64,000 bases of DNA from Flexithrix dorotheae DSM 6795 (GTDB lineage Bacteria; Bacteroidota; Bacteroidia; Cytophagales; Flammeovirgaceae), in the NCBI RefSeq assembly GCF_000379765.1, contig NZ_KB903498.1, positions 128,778 to 192,777 on the forward strand, given 5' to 3'. The position numbers were made by a program, and so were the translations under genes. The notes beneath the pieces are model-generated. The model did no database searches. It was given only the letters and a program-made list of their open reading frames with translations, and had not been told where the DNA came from. Shown here piece after piece: positions 26,401 through 35,503 of the stretch. Position 1 is the first letter of the stretch; the number at the start of each line of letters is the position of its first letter.

Positions 26401-27044
26401 ACCTGTTGCCTGATATCATGTCCATAAAAATCAGAGTTTGCGGCATTGAGCAGGTAAACATCAAGATCTCCGTCCTTGTCATAATCAAAGAAAGCCGCCT
26501 GATTGGTATATCCGGTATCATCCAAACCGAAGGCTGCAGCTTTTTCCTGAAAAGTTGGAATGCCTTCTTTATTTATTCCCTGATTGATGAACAATAAATT
26601 GGCCCTATCCCTTTTTTTTGAATTACCAGAAACGGAAAAATAAATATCCAATAAACCATCCTGGTTGATATCCACCAGAGAAACCCCCGTGCACCATTTA
26701 TTTGTTTGTAGGTTCGATAAATGAGTTATATTCTCAAAATTTAACTTTTGGGTTTTTGCAGTTCTATTTAGGTACAATTGTGAAGGAACCATATTTCCAG
26801 AAAAAACAATATCTGAATAACCATCATTATTTAGGTCACCGATAGCGGCACCTCCTCCATTATAAAAATATCTGAAATCAATTATATTGAAAGAATCATT
26901 TGGGGAAAGTGCATTGATAAAATGCACGCCTACTTCTTCTGGGTCGTGCAATTTAAATTGGAAATTTTCCTTTGGAGAGGAACACGAGCCCAAAAGGATA
27001 AGTGATAATAAAAACCATTTAAAAAAGAAAAGAATGCTTTTCAT
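23433..27044 (-). CDS. Large FG-GAP/ASPIC-UnbV (VCBS) surface lipoprotein
   Basis: Lipoprotein of 1203 residues, start 27044 (MKSILFFFKWFLLSLILLGS then Cys21); the ATG at 27062 only adds six residues. Two propeller-like sets of FG-GAP repeats with D-x-N/D-x-D-G loops are separated by an ASPIC/UnbV-like stretch at about 560-630 (SIGAKVILKTAEGQQIVEKQ). Examples are IGDLNNDGYSDIVFSGN, ADFDNDGFKDLFITNG, GDIDQNGLEDFFVGGAY and GDFDEDGDMDYLLGNLG. The loops should bind calcium. It lies 48 bases downstream of susD and 22 upstream of the smaller FG-GAP gene, so all are one unit. Proteins of this design accompany SusCD pairs widely in Cytophagales, but no enzymatic activity is known. Confidence 0.88.
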   Translation of the reverse strand: MKSILFFFKWFLLSLILLGSCSSPKENFQFKLHDPEEVGVHFINALSPNDSFNIIDFRYFYNGGGAAIGDLNNDGYSDIVFSGNMVPSQLYLNRTAKTQKLNFENITHLSNLQTNKWCTGVSLVDINQDGLLDIYFSVSGNSKKRDRANLLFINQGINKEGIPTFQEKAAAFGLDDTGYTNQAAFFDYDKDGDLDVYLLNAANSDFYGHDIRQQVDDGTGITTDKLLRNEGINGQNIVFREVSNSAGITKEGFGLGLNVSDINADGWPDIFVSNDYISNDLLYLNKGDSNGVHQGFLECSKNYLLHQSHFSMGNDIADMNNDGLLDIITLDMLPEHSEGKKMMAGSMNYERFQKTLNSGYTPQYMRNMLFVNRGEDEFGNPLFSELGQFSGIHQTDWSWGPLLADFDNDGFKDLFITNGYSKDITNFDFVTYSMNDIGKIFNSAEREKEIAKIYAELPQLKRANYYYKNTGNNHFNNHTGKSFPKLPSLSNGAAYGDLDNDGDLDLIVNNIDEPAFIFENQIINNQVNTGANFLRLKLTGPNGNLHSIGAKVILKTAEGQQIVEKQIVRGYQSTMEDYIHFGLKDDSIVSEIEIIWPDRENLVTRLSNVTVNRVLEIKFEEAAKIKYNKKQTRKPDQLFYPSKEIENLNYRHQENHFVDFKNQPLLPHKLSRKGPGIAVGDIDQNGLEDFFVGGAYGENAVFFLQTSNGNFNKRELNTSAYEDLGVLFFDLDNDQDLDLYIVSGGTHLPPGDDAYQDRIYMNDGYGNFELDASRLPEIKNNGSCIIAADYDGDNDLDLFVGGNALPFSYPFADRSFILENVDGKFQDVTEKIAPGLQSIGIVSDAIWTDYDQDQKMDLLVVGEWMPITFFHNDGNHFKQENPIPNSSGWWNSIATGDFDEDGDMDYLLGNLGLNSQFDCNPEKPVTLFTKDFDENGTVDPILSCFQWNAKNTQLNFPYHNRDELAIQIASLKKRFPNHENFSKATIDRVFTKSELKDAYTLQAKTFVSSLMVNEGNGKFHFQSLPEEVQYAPVYGMLAEDFDHDGHLDVVLTGNSYSPDVKTGRYDASLGTFLKGNGKGNFEVLPFQKSGFLVKGEGKGMAKLMGSNGPLLVVTQNSDELKTFRFKNKSTKLMPLSAHDAWAEIKLKDGRSVVKEFYYGSTYLSQSSRSLEIEDSFDEIIFHTYKGESRKIKFPLKKELAFNP

Positions 27045-27092
27045 AAAAAAAATAAAGAGCAAGAAAGTAACTTCTTGCTCTTCAATATAAAT

Positions 27093-28544
27093 TTATTGAT
27101 AATTGGGATTTTGTACTAACAAAGAGTTTGCATCAATTTCAGATTGAGGAATGGGTAACGTTTCATGTTTTCCAGCTACAAAACCATTAAATTCTCCAAG
27201 TTCCTGCTCTGCCAACCCCCATCTGATAAGATCCCAGGTCCTGTGATTTTCCAAAAATAACTCAATCCTTCTTTCTTTAACAATAGCCTCGAAAAATGCT
27301 TCTTTTGACAAACCAGTTGGTAACTCTTTCAGTTCAGCTCTTTCCCGCACAAGGTTTATAGCAGCCTCAGCATCTCCAGTGGGTCCGTTGTTCACCTCAT
27401 TCAAGGCTTCTGCATACATTAACAACACATCCGCAAATCGAATCAAATGAAAGTTAATTCCTGAATCTCCGGCACCCCCTGCTTCCAATTCAGCAGGAAT
27501 TACGTACTTCCTCAATCCATAATCTGTAATGGAATTGGCACTATTGAAAGGTACACCAAAATAGTCTTCTCCTTCTTCCACAATGATATAATCCTTGCGT
27601 TTATCTCCATCTTCAAATGCACTCACAAAACTTTCATTAGGCTGAATATTCATTCCAAACCCAAAATTGATGCCTTGCTGAGTCGAGCTATTCCAACCAC
27701 TCATCCAGCTTCCTTCGCTATCATTGGCCCAACCTCCGGCATTAGTCACATGTTGCACTTCAAATATAGACTCTGATGTGTTATCTCCTCCAGCCATAAA
27801 TTGAGGTGCATATTCTTCATTAAGTACGTATTCCTTAGAGTCTATTACTTGTTTAAAATAATTGGCAGCTTCAGAAAAATTGTTTTGATAAAGTTCCACT
27901 TTCCCTAATAAGGCTAGGGCTGCGCCCTTTGTAGCTCTTCCTAAGTCAGAACTTTCCTGAGCAGATCGTTCTGGTAATACATCAATAGCTGCTTTCAACT
28001 CATTTCTTACGAAATCTATAACCTCACTTTTAGGAGACTTGGCCATTTCCAGATTACTAATTGTCGTGGACTCAGTTCTAATAATTACATCACCAAAGTG
28101 TGTAGCTAAGGTAAAATAATATAAACCTCTTAAAAAGTTTACCTCTCCAAGTAACCTGGCTTTTAGACTTTCATCCATTTCTATCGCAGGAATTTTTTCC
28201 AGTGCGAGATTTGCCCTATTTACTCCTGTATAAATATAGGACCACATGCTTAGCCTTCTTTCATTGGTAGGTTGGAAATCTGCCTGGAATTGATTTGGTC
28301 TGGGGATACCGAGGTCGGTATTATATTGATTCCCAATGACAGTAATTTCATATTTCCAAAGCCTAATCCACTGCAAAACATCATAAACAGAGTTTACCGC
28401 TGCAATTGCATCACTTTCTTTTGTATAAAAAGAAGCGTCTGATGCTTCATTCAAAGGAACCTTCTCAAGGAAGCTATCATTACAGGAGGAATATATAAAA
28501 CTCAGTCCAATTATAATTGAAAAAATTATTATTAGTTTTTTCAT
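27093..28544 (-). CDS. RagB/SusD-family outer membrane lipoprotein
   Basis: SusD homologue of 483 residues. The chosen ATG at 28544 gives MKKLIIIFSIIIGLSFIYSS then Cys21; the longer frame back to 28592 overlaps the susC stop. Typical features are FLEKVPLNEASDASFYTKES at the start, TPR-like AALALLGKVELYQNNFSEAA, and the end RFADVLLMYAEALNEVNN, ERRIELFLENHRTWDLIRWG and HETLPIPQSEIDAN. It pairs with the STN-type SusC immediately upstream and should form the lid of that transporter. It follows susC by 44 bases. Confidence 0.96.
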   Translation of the reverse strand: MKKLIIIFSIIIGLSFIYSSCNDSFLEKVPLNEASDASFYTKESDAIAAVNSVYDVLQWIRLWKYEITVIGNQYNTDLGIPRPNQFQADFQPTNERRLSMWSYIYTGVNRANLALEKIPAIEMDESLKARLLGEVNFLRGLYYFTLATHFGDVIIRTESTTISNLEMAKSPKSEVIDFVRNELKAAIDVLPERSAQESSDLGRATKGAALALLGKVELYQNNFSEAANYFKQVIDSKEYVLNEEYAPQFMAGGDNTSESIFEVQHVTNAGGWANDSEGSWMSGWNSSTQQGINFGFGMNIQPNESFVSAFEDGDKRKDYIIVEEGEDYFGVPFNSANSITDYGLRKYVIPAELEAGGAGDSGINFHLIRFADVLLMYAEALNEVNNGPTGDAEAAINLVRERAELKELPTGLSKEAFFEAIVKERRIELFLENHRTWDLIRWGLAEQELGEFNGFVAGKHETLPIPQSEIDANSLLVQNPNYQ

Positions 28545-28588
28545 ATTTTTAAAGTTTATTTTTTTGAAAAATTTTAATTGACTTGGTA

Positions 28589-31500
28589 TCAAAAGTCAAT
28601 ATTTAACCCTAATAAATAGGTTTTAGGCTGAGGGGTGGTGGTCATATTATATTTTCCAAATCCCGCACCTTCTCTTCCTAATTCCGGATCATTTATCAAA
28701 TTATAATCATCATTATTCCAAATCGTAAACAGGTTCTTACTACTCACATAAACCCTAAATCTTGAGATTCCCAGTTTATCGGTAATAGTTTCGGGTAGGG
28801 TATATCCAATCTGAATATTCTTACTTCTAAAATATGATCCATCAAAAACCTGGTAACTTCCTGTCCGACCATCTCTACCACCACTGGCATTGTTAAATCC
28901 TTTCACCCCCCATAACATGGGATCGTTTGTATCTCCCTCCTTGAACCATCGATCCAGATTATACCTCAATCTTCCTCCGGGTTGAATCATGTAATTATCA
29001 TTATTTGCCAATAAGATATCATTACCCTGCTGGCCTTGAAAAAACAATGTAAAATCAAACCCTTTATAACTTGCATTAAAATTAAGTCCATACATTAGAT
29101 CAGGATAAGGAGAACCTATCACCTCTCTGTCTGCGTCTGTAATCAATCCATCCCCATCTATATCTTTAAAACGCACTGCCCCCGGCTCAACCCCCGGATC
29201 ATAATCACGTTCAGAATTTAGCGCATTAACTTCATCAATTTCAGCCTGGTTTTGGTAAATACCATCAGCCACATAACCAAAGAAAGCAAAAACTTCTGTT
29301 CCTTTATCCGCGATAATATCCCCGGTATTCGCCCCGGAAATTATTCGCTTCCCATTGCCTAATGAGGTAACCTCATTTTTGATTCCTGAAAGATTGAGGG
29401 TAATATTGTATTGGAACTCCCCATTACTTTTTCTATAAATAGAAGAAAACTCCCATCCCTTATTTTCCACACTACCGGCATTTACAAAAGGAGAGGAACT
29501 AAATCCAGATGACGAGGGTATAGGTACCTGAAGCAACATATCATCTGTATTTTTCACAAAATAATCTAAGGTAAATAAAAGTTTATTGTCCATTACTCCA
29601 AGATCAAGCCCAAAATTGGTTTGGGTTGTTTCTTCCCATTTTATATCCTGGTTGGCCAACGATAAGGGAGCCGCACCTCCCTGCGGAGTTTGTGAATCGC
29701 CAAAAGTATATCTTTGATTAAGATTTACAGTGGCAGCAAAAGCATATAATCCAATTTGATCATTTCCTAGTTTCCCCCAGCTTCCTCTTAATTTCAAATT
29801 GCTTATACCAGCCAAGCCATCCATAAATGCTTCTTCAGACAACCTCCATCCTGCAGAAAAAGAAGGGAATACTCCCCATCTGTTACTTTCTCCAAACCTG
29901 GATGACCCATCTCTTCTCACATTGGCCTGCAATAAATATTTATCTTTAAAAGAATAAGTAAGCCGACCAATATAAGAATTTAGTGACCATTCATTTATAC
30001 CACCACTGGTTTGTCTTGATCCATTATCACTTCCATTAATTACCCTTACATTTTCATCCAAAAAGTTCATTCCTGAAGAATTCAGAAATTCATACTTATC
30101 TTCCTGAGCCGTAATTCCTCCCAATACAGCTATTTTGTGTGAACCAAACGATTTTTCATAGGTCAAAATATTATCCCATTGCCAGTTGGTAACGGTATTC
30201 GTATTTCTGCTTAAAGAGGTGGCTCTACCTAAACCACCAGCGTTTTCCAATAGTGGACTCCAACTTGTGTTATCATTGTAATTGAATAATCCACTGTAAG
30301 TTGACCTAAACTTCAGTCCATCAATAATTTCAAGTTCGGCATAAATATTTCCTAAAGCCTGCCAGCTTTTTCTTTGGTCATCCCATTCTTCAATATATTG
30401 GTTGGGGCTGAAAGTACTAAAATCAAATGGTTCCCCTGGTCTGGTTGGTCCATTCCAGGAGCCATCTGGAAATCTTTCCGGATTAATGGTAGGTACCATC
30501 CGCCAGCCTCCCTGAAATACAGTATTAAATGATCCGGTTCCTCCAATCGCCATTTCATTTCCACGGCTTATTTGCAGACTTTCACCTACTTTGAGTCTTT
30601 TCCCAATTTTATGATCAGAATTTATCCTTACGGTGTATCTTTCAAAGTCCTGCCCTATCATTACTCCTTCATTCTTTAAGTATCCAAAAGCTACGAGAAA
30701 TTGAGAATTAGCATTTCCACCCGAAAAATTAAAGTTATGGTCTGTAATCATTCCTGATCGCCAGAGTTTATCCCAGTAATTTACTCCCTCACCAAATTGA
30801 GAAGGATCCCCTGCGTCTTCCCAGGGGGAGACTGTATCACCAGCTCTTGCCACGTCAATAGCATTTTGTACATATTCACTGGCCGACATAAATACCTGTC
30901 GGTCATTATCCTGTTGCACACCAAAATAGCCATTGTAACTTAACCTCGTCTTACCATCTACACCTCTTTTTGTGGTTACAAGCACTACTCCATTAGCTGC
31001 CCTTGCTCCATAAATCGCTGAAGCAGAAGCATCTTTTAATACTTCAATGGACTGGATATCATTTGGATTAATACTTCCTAATCCTACCCCATCATTTAAT
31101 ATTTGTCCATCAACCACATAAAGCGGATTACTATTTCCTACTGTTCCTGTTCCTCTAATTACTACTGTTGAACCTGCTCCTGGTCGTCCTGAATTTTCAG
31201 TAACAGTTACACCAGCAGCCCTTCCCTGTAATGCTGAGGATACATTTACAGTTGGAAGTTGAGTAATTTCTTCAGAGGAAACAGAAGAAATAGCCCCAGT
31301 TAAATCTTTTTTCTCCTGCGTACCATAACCAATAACCACAACTTCTTCCAGTTGCTCTAAATCGGGGCTTAGGGTTACATTTAGCACTGATTGATTCCCC
31401 ACTTCTATGTCCTGGGTTTCATACCCGATATAGCTAAATTTTAAAGTTGCACCTTCAGGAACATTAAGAGAATATTCACCCTGGGCATCACTGGTGGTTC

Positions 31501-31987
31501 CTGTAGTAGTACCCAGAATTAAAATACTTACACCTGGTAAAACCTCTCCATCTTCAGAAGAGGTGATTTTACCAGATACCTTATTCTGTTGTAAATTATA
31601 ATCTATTATAGCAGGATTATCTTTTAAATTCCTGCTCACAAATATATTCCCGTTTATTCTTTTAAAGGCCAGTTGATTATCCTTGGACAAACTCCGGAGA
31701 ATATTACCCAGTGTTTCTTTCCTCGTAATGACCTTAACCTTTTGCCGGTCATTTACAACAGCGTGGTCATAAGAAAACTCAAATTTAGTCTGAGCGCTTA
31801 TCTCATAAAAAATTGTTTTTAGATCTACATGGCTCCGCTTGAGGTTTACATATACTTCCTCCAGGCTTTTTTTCTGGGCATTTACGTCCTTGGCAATAAG
31901 GAACCCAAAGCAAAAGCTCTGAATAAGAAAACCGAACATTGTTATTTTAGACATAAATTTAATTTGCCGTAATAATTTCAATTTCAT
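28589..31987 (-). CDS. SusC/RagA-family TonB-linked outer membrane protein with STN signalling domain
   Basis: TonB-dependent transporter of 1132 residues with an N-terminal STN (secretin/TonB N-terminus) domain at about 40-120 (YVNLKRSHVDLKTIFYEISA, then NILRSLSKDNQLAFKRINGN). The STN domain talks to the FecR anti-sigma factor in the inner membrane. A regulatory-like domain (VSGKITSSEDGEVLPGVSIL), the plug (DASASAIYGARAANGVVLVT then TKRG) and a barrel ending LLGLNIDF follow. The gene lies directly downstream of ECF sigma and fecR genes, so substrate binding probably turns on its own operon. The 165-base gap before it holds a stable hairpin (32089-32122). Transported compound unknown. Confidence 0.95.
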   Translation of the reverse strand: MKLKLLRQIKFMSKITMFGFLIQSFCFGFLIAKDVNAQKKSLEEVYVNLKRSHVDLKTIFYEISAQTKFEFSYDHAVVNDRQKVKVITRKETLGNILRSLSKDNQLAFKRINGNIFVSRNLKDNPAIIDYNLQQNKVSGKITSSEDGEVLPGVSILILGTTTGTTSDAQGEYSLNVPEGATLKFSYIGYETQDIEVGNQSVLNVTLSPDLEQLEEVVVIGYGTQEKKDLTGAISSVSSEEITQLPTVNVSSALQGRAAGVTVTENSGRPGAGSTVVIRGTGTVGNSNPLYVVDGQILNDGVGLGSINPNDIQSIEVLKDASASAIYGARAANGVVLVTTKRGVDGKTRLSYNGYFGVQQDNDRQVFMSASEYVQNAIDVARAGDTVSPWEDAGDPSQFGEGVNYWDKLWRSGMITDHNFNFSGGNANSQFLVAFGYLKNEGVMIGQDFERYTVRINSDHKIGKRLKVGESLQISRGNEMAIGGTGSFNTVFQGGWRMVPTINPERFPDGSWNGPTRPGEPFDFSTFSPNQYIEEWDDQRKSWQALGNIYAELEIIDGLKFRSTYSGLFNYNDNTSWSPLLENAGGLGRATSLSRNTNTVTNWQWDNILTYEKSFGSHKIAVLGGITAQEDKYEFLNSSGMNFLDENVRVINGSDNGSRQTSGGINEWSLNSYIGRLTYSFKDKYLLQANVRRDGSSRFGESNRWGVFPSFSAGWRLSEEAFMDGLAGISNLKLRGSWGKLGNDQIGLYAFAATVNLNQRYTFGDSQTPQGGAAPLSLANQDIKWEETTQTNFGLDLGVMDNKLLFTLDYFVKNTDDMLLQVPIPSSSGFSSSPFVNAGSVENKGWEFSSIYRKSNGEFQYNITLNLSGIKNEVTSLGNGKRIISGANTGDIIADKGTEVFAFFGYVADGIYQNQAEIDEVNALNSERDYDPGVEPGAVRFKDIDGDGLITDADREVIGSPYPDLMYGLNFNASYKGFDFTLFFQGQQGNDILLANNDNYMIQPGGRLRYNLDRWFKEGDTNDPMLWGVKGFNNASGGRDGRTGSYQVFDGSYFRSKNIQIGYTLPETITDKLGISRFRVYVSSKNLFTIWNNDDYNLINDPELGREGAGFGKYNMTTTPQPKTYLLGLNIDF

Positions 31988-32088
31988 ATTTTTATGAAGG
32001 TTTGGTGGTTAAAAAATCATCAATCAACCAAAACATACTTAAGTTGTCATCCGCCAAGAAGCCTGCTTAAGTGTTTCGGTAATCAAGC

Positions 32089-32122
32089 GCCAGTTTTTCT
32101 TTCCGAGAAACTGGCTTTTTTT
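32089..32122 (+). terminator. Hairpin with T-run between fecR and susC (terminator only on the plus strand)
   Basis: GCCAGTTT (32089-32096) pairs with AAACTGGC (32108-32115) around eleven bases, followed by seven T on the plus strand. Read on the plus strand it is a classical terminator, yet the genes here run on the minus strand. In the fecR-susC mRNA the same stem lacks a U-run and could act as a processing or stability element, while stopping antisense transcription. Confidence 0.55.
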
Positions 32123-32152
32123 AGGTAGAATTCATTTTGCTCATATTTACAT

Positions 32153-33205
32153 TTAAAGATTAATTATTACTTTGTTGCTATCAATTTTATAAGAAAATTT
32201 GGAAGAAAAACTCAACCCATTCATTACCATTTCAAGGCTGGGATTGGAAAACCTACCACCGCTGTAGTATACCTTCTTTGTTCCTTTTATCTCAAACTCA
32301 ACCCCATACCATTCCTGCAATTGGGTAAGCACTTCTTTAAGACTCCCTTTTTTTAAAATCAAAATATTATCTTTCCATCCAAAAATCTGCTCATATTCCA
32401 AATTTTTTATTATCATTTCCTTATTTTCCTTATTATAACTTACCATTTCATTCTTATGTAAAATAACACTACTGTCCACATCAGAGTTCTCTGCTGGAAT
32501 TACTTCTACTTTCCCTTCCTCCACAGCAACATGTACGTTGTTATTTTCCGTTCTGCTATTCACATTAAATGAAGTGCCTAAAACCTTGGTCGTCACAAAT
32601 CCGGACTTTACCAGAAATGGTAAGGATTTATTAGGGGTTACTTTAAAATATGCTTCTCCTTCCAATATAACTTCTCGGGTATTTCCAGAAAATTTTTCGG
32701 GAAATTTGATGTAACTATCTGAATTAACCTTTATCTCACTACCATCAGAGAGTCTAAAGGTCTTTTTCGCCCCTTTTGGAATATTGGCTTCAATAAACTT
32801 TATATGGTCACTCGATGTACCATTTTTTTGATTATATAAGAGAATAAAACCCAGAAGAGCTGCAATAAAAAATGTAATAACCGCTGCAAATCGTCCAAAT
32901 CTAATTTTAAATTGATTCAAATTAGATAAATTTGTTTTTGAGCTGATAATGTTTGCATGTCTCGATTTTTTTCCATTTAATATATTTGAATGAACTGCTT
33001 GTATTTCTGAATCAGAAATTTCTTCTGTGTCAAATTTAAAAGACAACAGTATTTCTTTAGCTTCCTTTACCTCGTGTACTTTTGCAATGTGATTGGAAAT
33101 AAATGAATTCCAAAAAATATTGGATTCCTCATTGGGATTTTTAACCCAATTTTGGAAATATTCGTCCTCTACAAAATCTAATACCTTATAACTACTGTAT
33201 TTCAT
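32153..33205 (-). CDS. FecR-family anti-sigma factor
   Basis: Inner-membrane anti-sigma regulator of 350 residues. The N-terminal cytoplasmic part (about 1-100) should hold the ECF sigma factor. One membrane helix (about 107-125, FAAVITFFIAALLGFILLYN) follows. Then comes the periplasmic FecR domain, with KTFRLSDGSEIKVNSDSYIK, EVILEGEAYFKVTPN and VLGTSFNVNSR, and a C-terminal DUF4974 domain (LTQLQEWYGVEFEIKGTKKV to the end). This is the partner of the STN domain of the downstream SusC. The sigma gene lies 114 bases upstream. Together they form the usual trans-envelope signalling relay of Bacteroidota. Confidence 0.95.
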   Translation of the reverse strand: MKYSSYKVLDFVEDEYFQNWVKNPNEESNIFWNSFISNHIAKVHEVKEAKEILLSFKFDTEEISDSEIQAVHSNILNGKKSRHANIISSKTNLSNLNQFKIRFGRFAAVITFFIAALLGFILLYNQKNGTSSDHIKFIEANIPKGAKKTFRLSDGSEIKVNSDSYIKFPEKFSGNTREVILEGEAYFKVTPNKSLPFLVKSGFVTTKVLGTSFNVNSRTENNNVHVAVEEGKVEVIPAENSDVDSSVILHKNEMVSYNKENKEMIIKNLEYEQIFGWKDNILILKKGSLKEVLTQLQEWYGVEFEIKGTKKVYYSGGRFSNPSLEMVMNGLSFSSKFSYKIDSNKVIINL

Positions 33206-33319
33206 ATCTTTAAATATGTTTTTATATCTTGGTAAACACCTGGTTCTGACATCTGATGCAAATATTTTTGAACCAAATTATTTCCCCCAAAAAAATTGTG
33301 GTTAAGCAATCTTCAATGC

Positions 33320-33982
33320 TTACAAAAAGCAAAATAGAATTTTATCATATTTATTTGATTGCACTCTCATTACATTTAAAGAGCGATAAATTAAGTTTCT
33401 TACCGATTTTACATTTGAAATATCCATAATTAAAGCAATTTCTTCATATCCAAGGTTTTCATAGAAATAATAAAAGATAGCCTCCCTCTGCCTTTTAGTA
33501 AGTAAATTTAGTGCCTCCTGGAGCACCTTTTTCTTTTCCTCATTCAATGCCTGGTTTACCATTTGGCGTTCCTGTGAAATGGATATTCTAAATTCATGAA
33601 ATTCTTTTTTTTCTTTTGCAGACAAACGATTTTTTTGTTTTATGTAAGCCTGAACTCTTCTTCTCATGGATTTAAAAAGATAAGCTTTCAGATAAGTAAT
33701 TTCCCCAAGATTTTTACAGTTTTCCCTTAGATAAATAAAAAAATCCTGGATTAAATCCTTTACTGTTTCCTTATCATTATAAAACTGGCTGCAATAATTG
33801 TATAAAGAGGTAAAAAATGTGAAATAAATATAATTAAATGCCCCTTCGTTTCCTGCCTGAAAAGCATTCCAAATTTCCTGGTCTGTTTTTCTGGAAAAAA
33901 CATGGTAAAGACTATTTGTATTTTTTAGTTTAAATACCTTTTGATCTTCTAGATTTTCAATTTTGGTACTTTCCATTTTCAT
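33320..33982 (-). CDS. ECF RNA polymerase sigma factor (FecI-like)
   Basis: ECF sigma-70 factor of 220 residues. Region 2 is seen at about 35-105 (WNAFQAGNEGAFNYIYFTFF, KDLIQDFFIYLRENCKN, then YLKAYLFKSMRRRVQAYIKQ). Region 4 is at about 155-210 (LTKRQREAIFYYFYENLGYE with the helix-turn-helix EEIALIMDISNVKSVRNLIY). It directs polymerase to the promoters of the downstream SusCD unit once released by FecR. The N-terminal 30 residues are outside the family core; a start at the second Met is equally possible. It heads the 13 kb minus-strand unit ending at 20251. Confidence 0.93.
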   Translation of the reverse strand: MKMESTKIENLEDQKVFKLKNTNSLYHVFSRKTDQEIWNAFQAGNEGAFNYIYFTFFTSLYNYCSQFYNDKETVKDLIQDFFIYLRENCKNLGEITYLKAYLFKSMRRRVQAYIKQKNRLSAKEKKEFHEFRISISQERQMVNQALNEEKKKVLQEALNLLTKRQREAIFYYFYENLGYEEIALIMDISNVKSVRNLIYRSLNVMRVQSNKYDKILFCFL

Positions 33983-34461
33983 ATATTAAACCAATGAGTG
34001 CAAAATAAAAAATATTGGTTTATATAAAGGATAACAAAATCTTTGGAATAACATCAAAAAAAATACTTTTTTTTCAAAAAACTTTTCGTTAAAAAATTTT
34101 AAATTATAAAATTTCTATTTTTTATAATAATATTTCTATTTTATGAACAAAATCTCCAAATTCACTAAGTCAATAAGAAATGCTTAAATCATTATATTCA
34201 GCCTTTTGATAAGATTATTCTGAATATGATTCCCCGAAAAATCCAATTTTTTCTCTCCGGTTTTTGGGGTTCATTAAAGCCCCAAAATACCCATGAAATT
34301 AAGCCTTTCAATAGAAGAAATCTGATAGTCTTAAAGCCACCAAAATAGCAAATTGCCAGGAATTTGGCATAATAAATAATCTGCTAGTTTCTGTATCTTA
34401 GCAGTGAAATCTGTGGAAAATCCGACTTTATTTTACACGTAAGATTACTTAACTTAGATTA
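33983..34461. other. AT-rich intergenic region between divergent sigma and AraC genes
   Basis: The 479-base gap separates the divergently transcribed ECF sigma gene and AraC-type regulator and must hold both promoters. It is rich in A and T tracts (around 34060-34145). I see no gene, no convincing palindrome and no clear TAnnTTTG element. Confidence 0.5.
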
Positions 34462-35325
34462 TTGAACAACATCCCCACGATATCCTTTAAAAGTAGTGAA
34501 GGCGCTACAGATATAGAATTTCTGCATTTGTCTGAGCTCTTTTCGAGAATAATTAATTCTCCAAATCATAATCCCAGAAGGCCGCATAGGCTCACTTTTT
34601 TTGCCTTATTAATTGTGACTGAGGGTTCAGGAGTACATCAGATTGATTTAAAAAAATATGCTATCCACAAAGGCTCAGTACTAAAAATTGCCAAGGGACA
34701 GGTACACGCTTTTCAAGAGGATTTGCAATACGATGGGTACCTTGTTGTATTTACAGAAGACTTTGTGTTAAAGTATTTTTCCAAATCTACCATCAAATTT
34801 ATCTCCCATCTTTATAATTATCACATTTCAGACCCAATGGTTGAAGACAGCCCGTTTAATGACTCTTTTCTGGAACAGGTAACCCGGGAACTAAAAGGCA
34901 ATAGTAAATATGCCCAAAAGGAAATAATAGCTAAAATGTTAGAGCTTTATTTACTGAGATTAGAACGGCAGGCCCACAGCACACGTGTTGAAAAATTCAA
35001 CAATAATTACCACTCGATTTTCATAAAATTTAAGAATTTGGTAGAACACAACTTTGCCAAAACCAGAAATGTAAAGGATTATGCCAAACATCTGTCTATT
35101 TCTGCCAAGCACTTAAATGTGGTGGTACGAGATGTTACACTAAATACCGCCAAATCTTTTATTGACCAATATGTGATTTTGGAAATTAAAAGGGCCATCC
35201 TTAGCAGTGATACCAGCTTAAAGGAAATTGCTTACCAAATAGGCTTTGATGAAGTGACCAATTTCACTAAGTTTTTTAAAAAACATACCGGTTTTTCCCC
35301 TAAAGAATTCAAATCTACGCTTTAA
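34462..35325 (+). CDS. AraC-family transcriptional regulator
   Basis: DNA-binding regulator of 287 residues with an N-terminal cupin-like sensor domain (GSGVHQIDLKKYAIHKGSVL then KIAKGQVHAFQED) and a C-terminal AraC double helix-turn-helix (about 190-287: NVKDYAKHLSISAKHLNVVV and SLKEIAYQIGFDEVTNFTKF ending FKKHTGFSPKEF). The start is TTG at 34462: an in-frame TAA lies only four codons upstream and no ATG is available before the conserved IPTISFKS sequence. It probably activates the next two genes, a reductase and a siderophore-interacting protein, which begin 178 bases downstream on the same strand. Confidence 0.9.
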   Translation: MNNIPTISFKSSEGATDIEFLHLSELFSRIINSPNHNPRRPHRLTFFALLIVTEGSGVHQIDLKKYAIHKGSVLKIAKGQVHAFQEDLQYDGYLVVFTEDFVLKYFSKSTIKFISHLYNYHISDPMVEDSPFNDSFLEQVTRELKGNSKYAQKEIIAKMLELYLLRLERQAHSTRVEKFNNNYHSIFIKFKNLVEHNFAKTRNVKDYAKHLSISAKHLNVVVRDVTLNTAKSFIDQYVILEIKRAILSSDTSLKEIAYQIGFDEVTNFTKFFKKHTGFSPKEFKSTL

Positions 35326-35503
35326 ACACTGGTTTCATATTTACCATTTTTTACTATTGATTTACCTTTATAGCTCTGACTACAACTCCTACTTTTGTAA
35401 TGTGAATTAGTGAAATTTAACCATTTTAAAGCACCCCAATTTTTATGTCTAAAGCTTTCAGGTAATGGTATTTATTAAGTTTTAAACACAAAACAATAAA
35501 AAA

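Noticed and set aside
21173-27044. Repeated short GAT-rich motifs, first taken for a DNA repeat array
   Set aside because: They are codons of the D-x-N/D-x-D-G loops of FG-GAP repeats in two adjacent proteins, not a nucleotide repeat.
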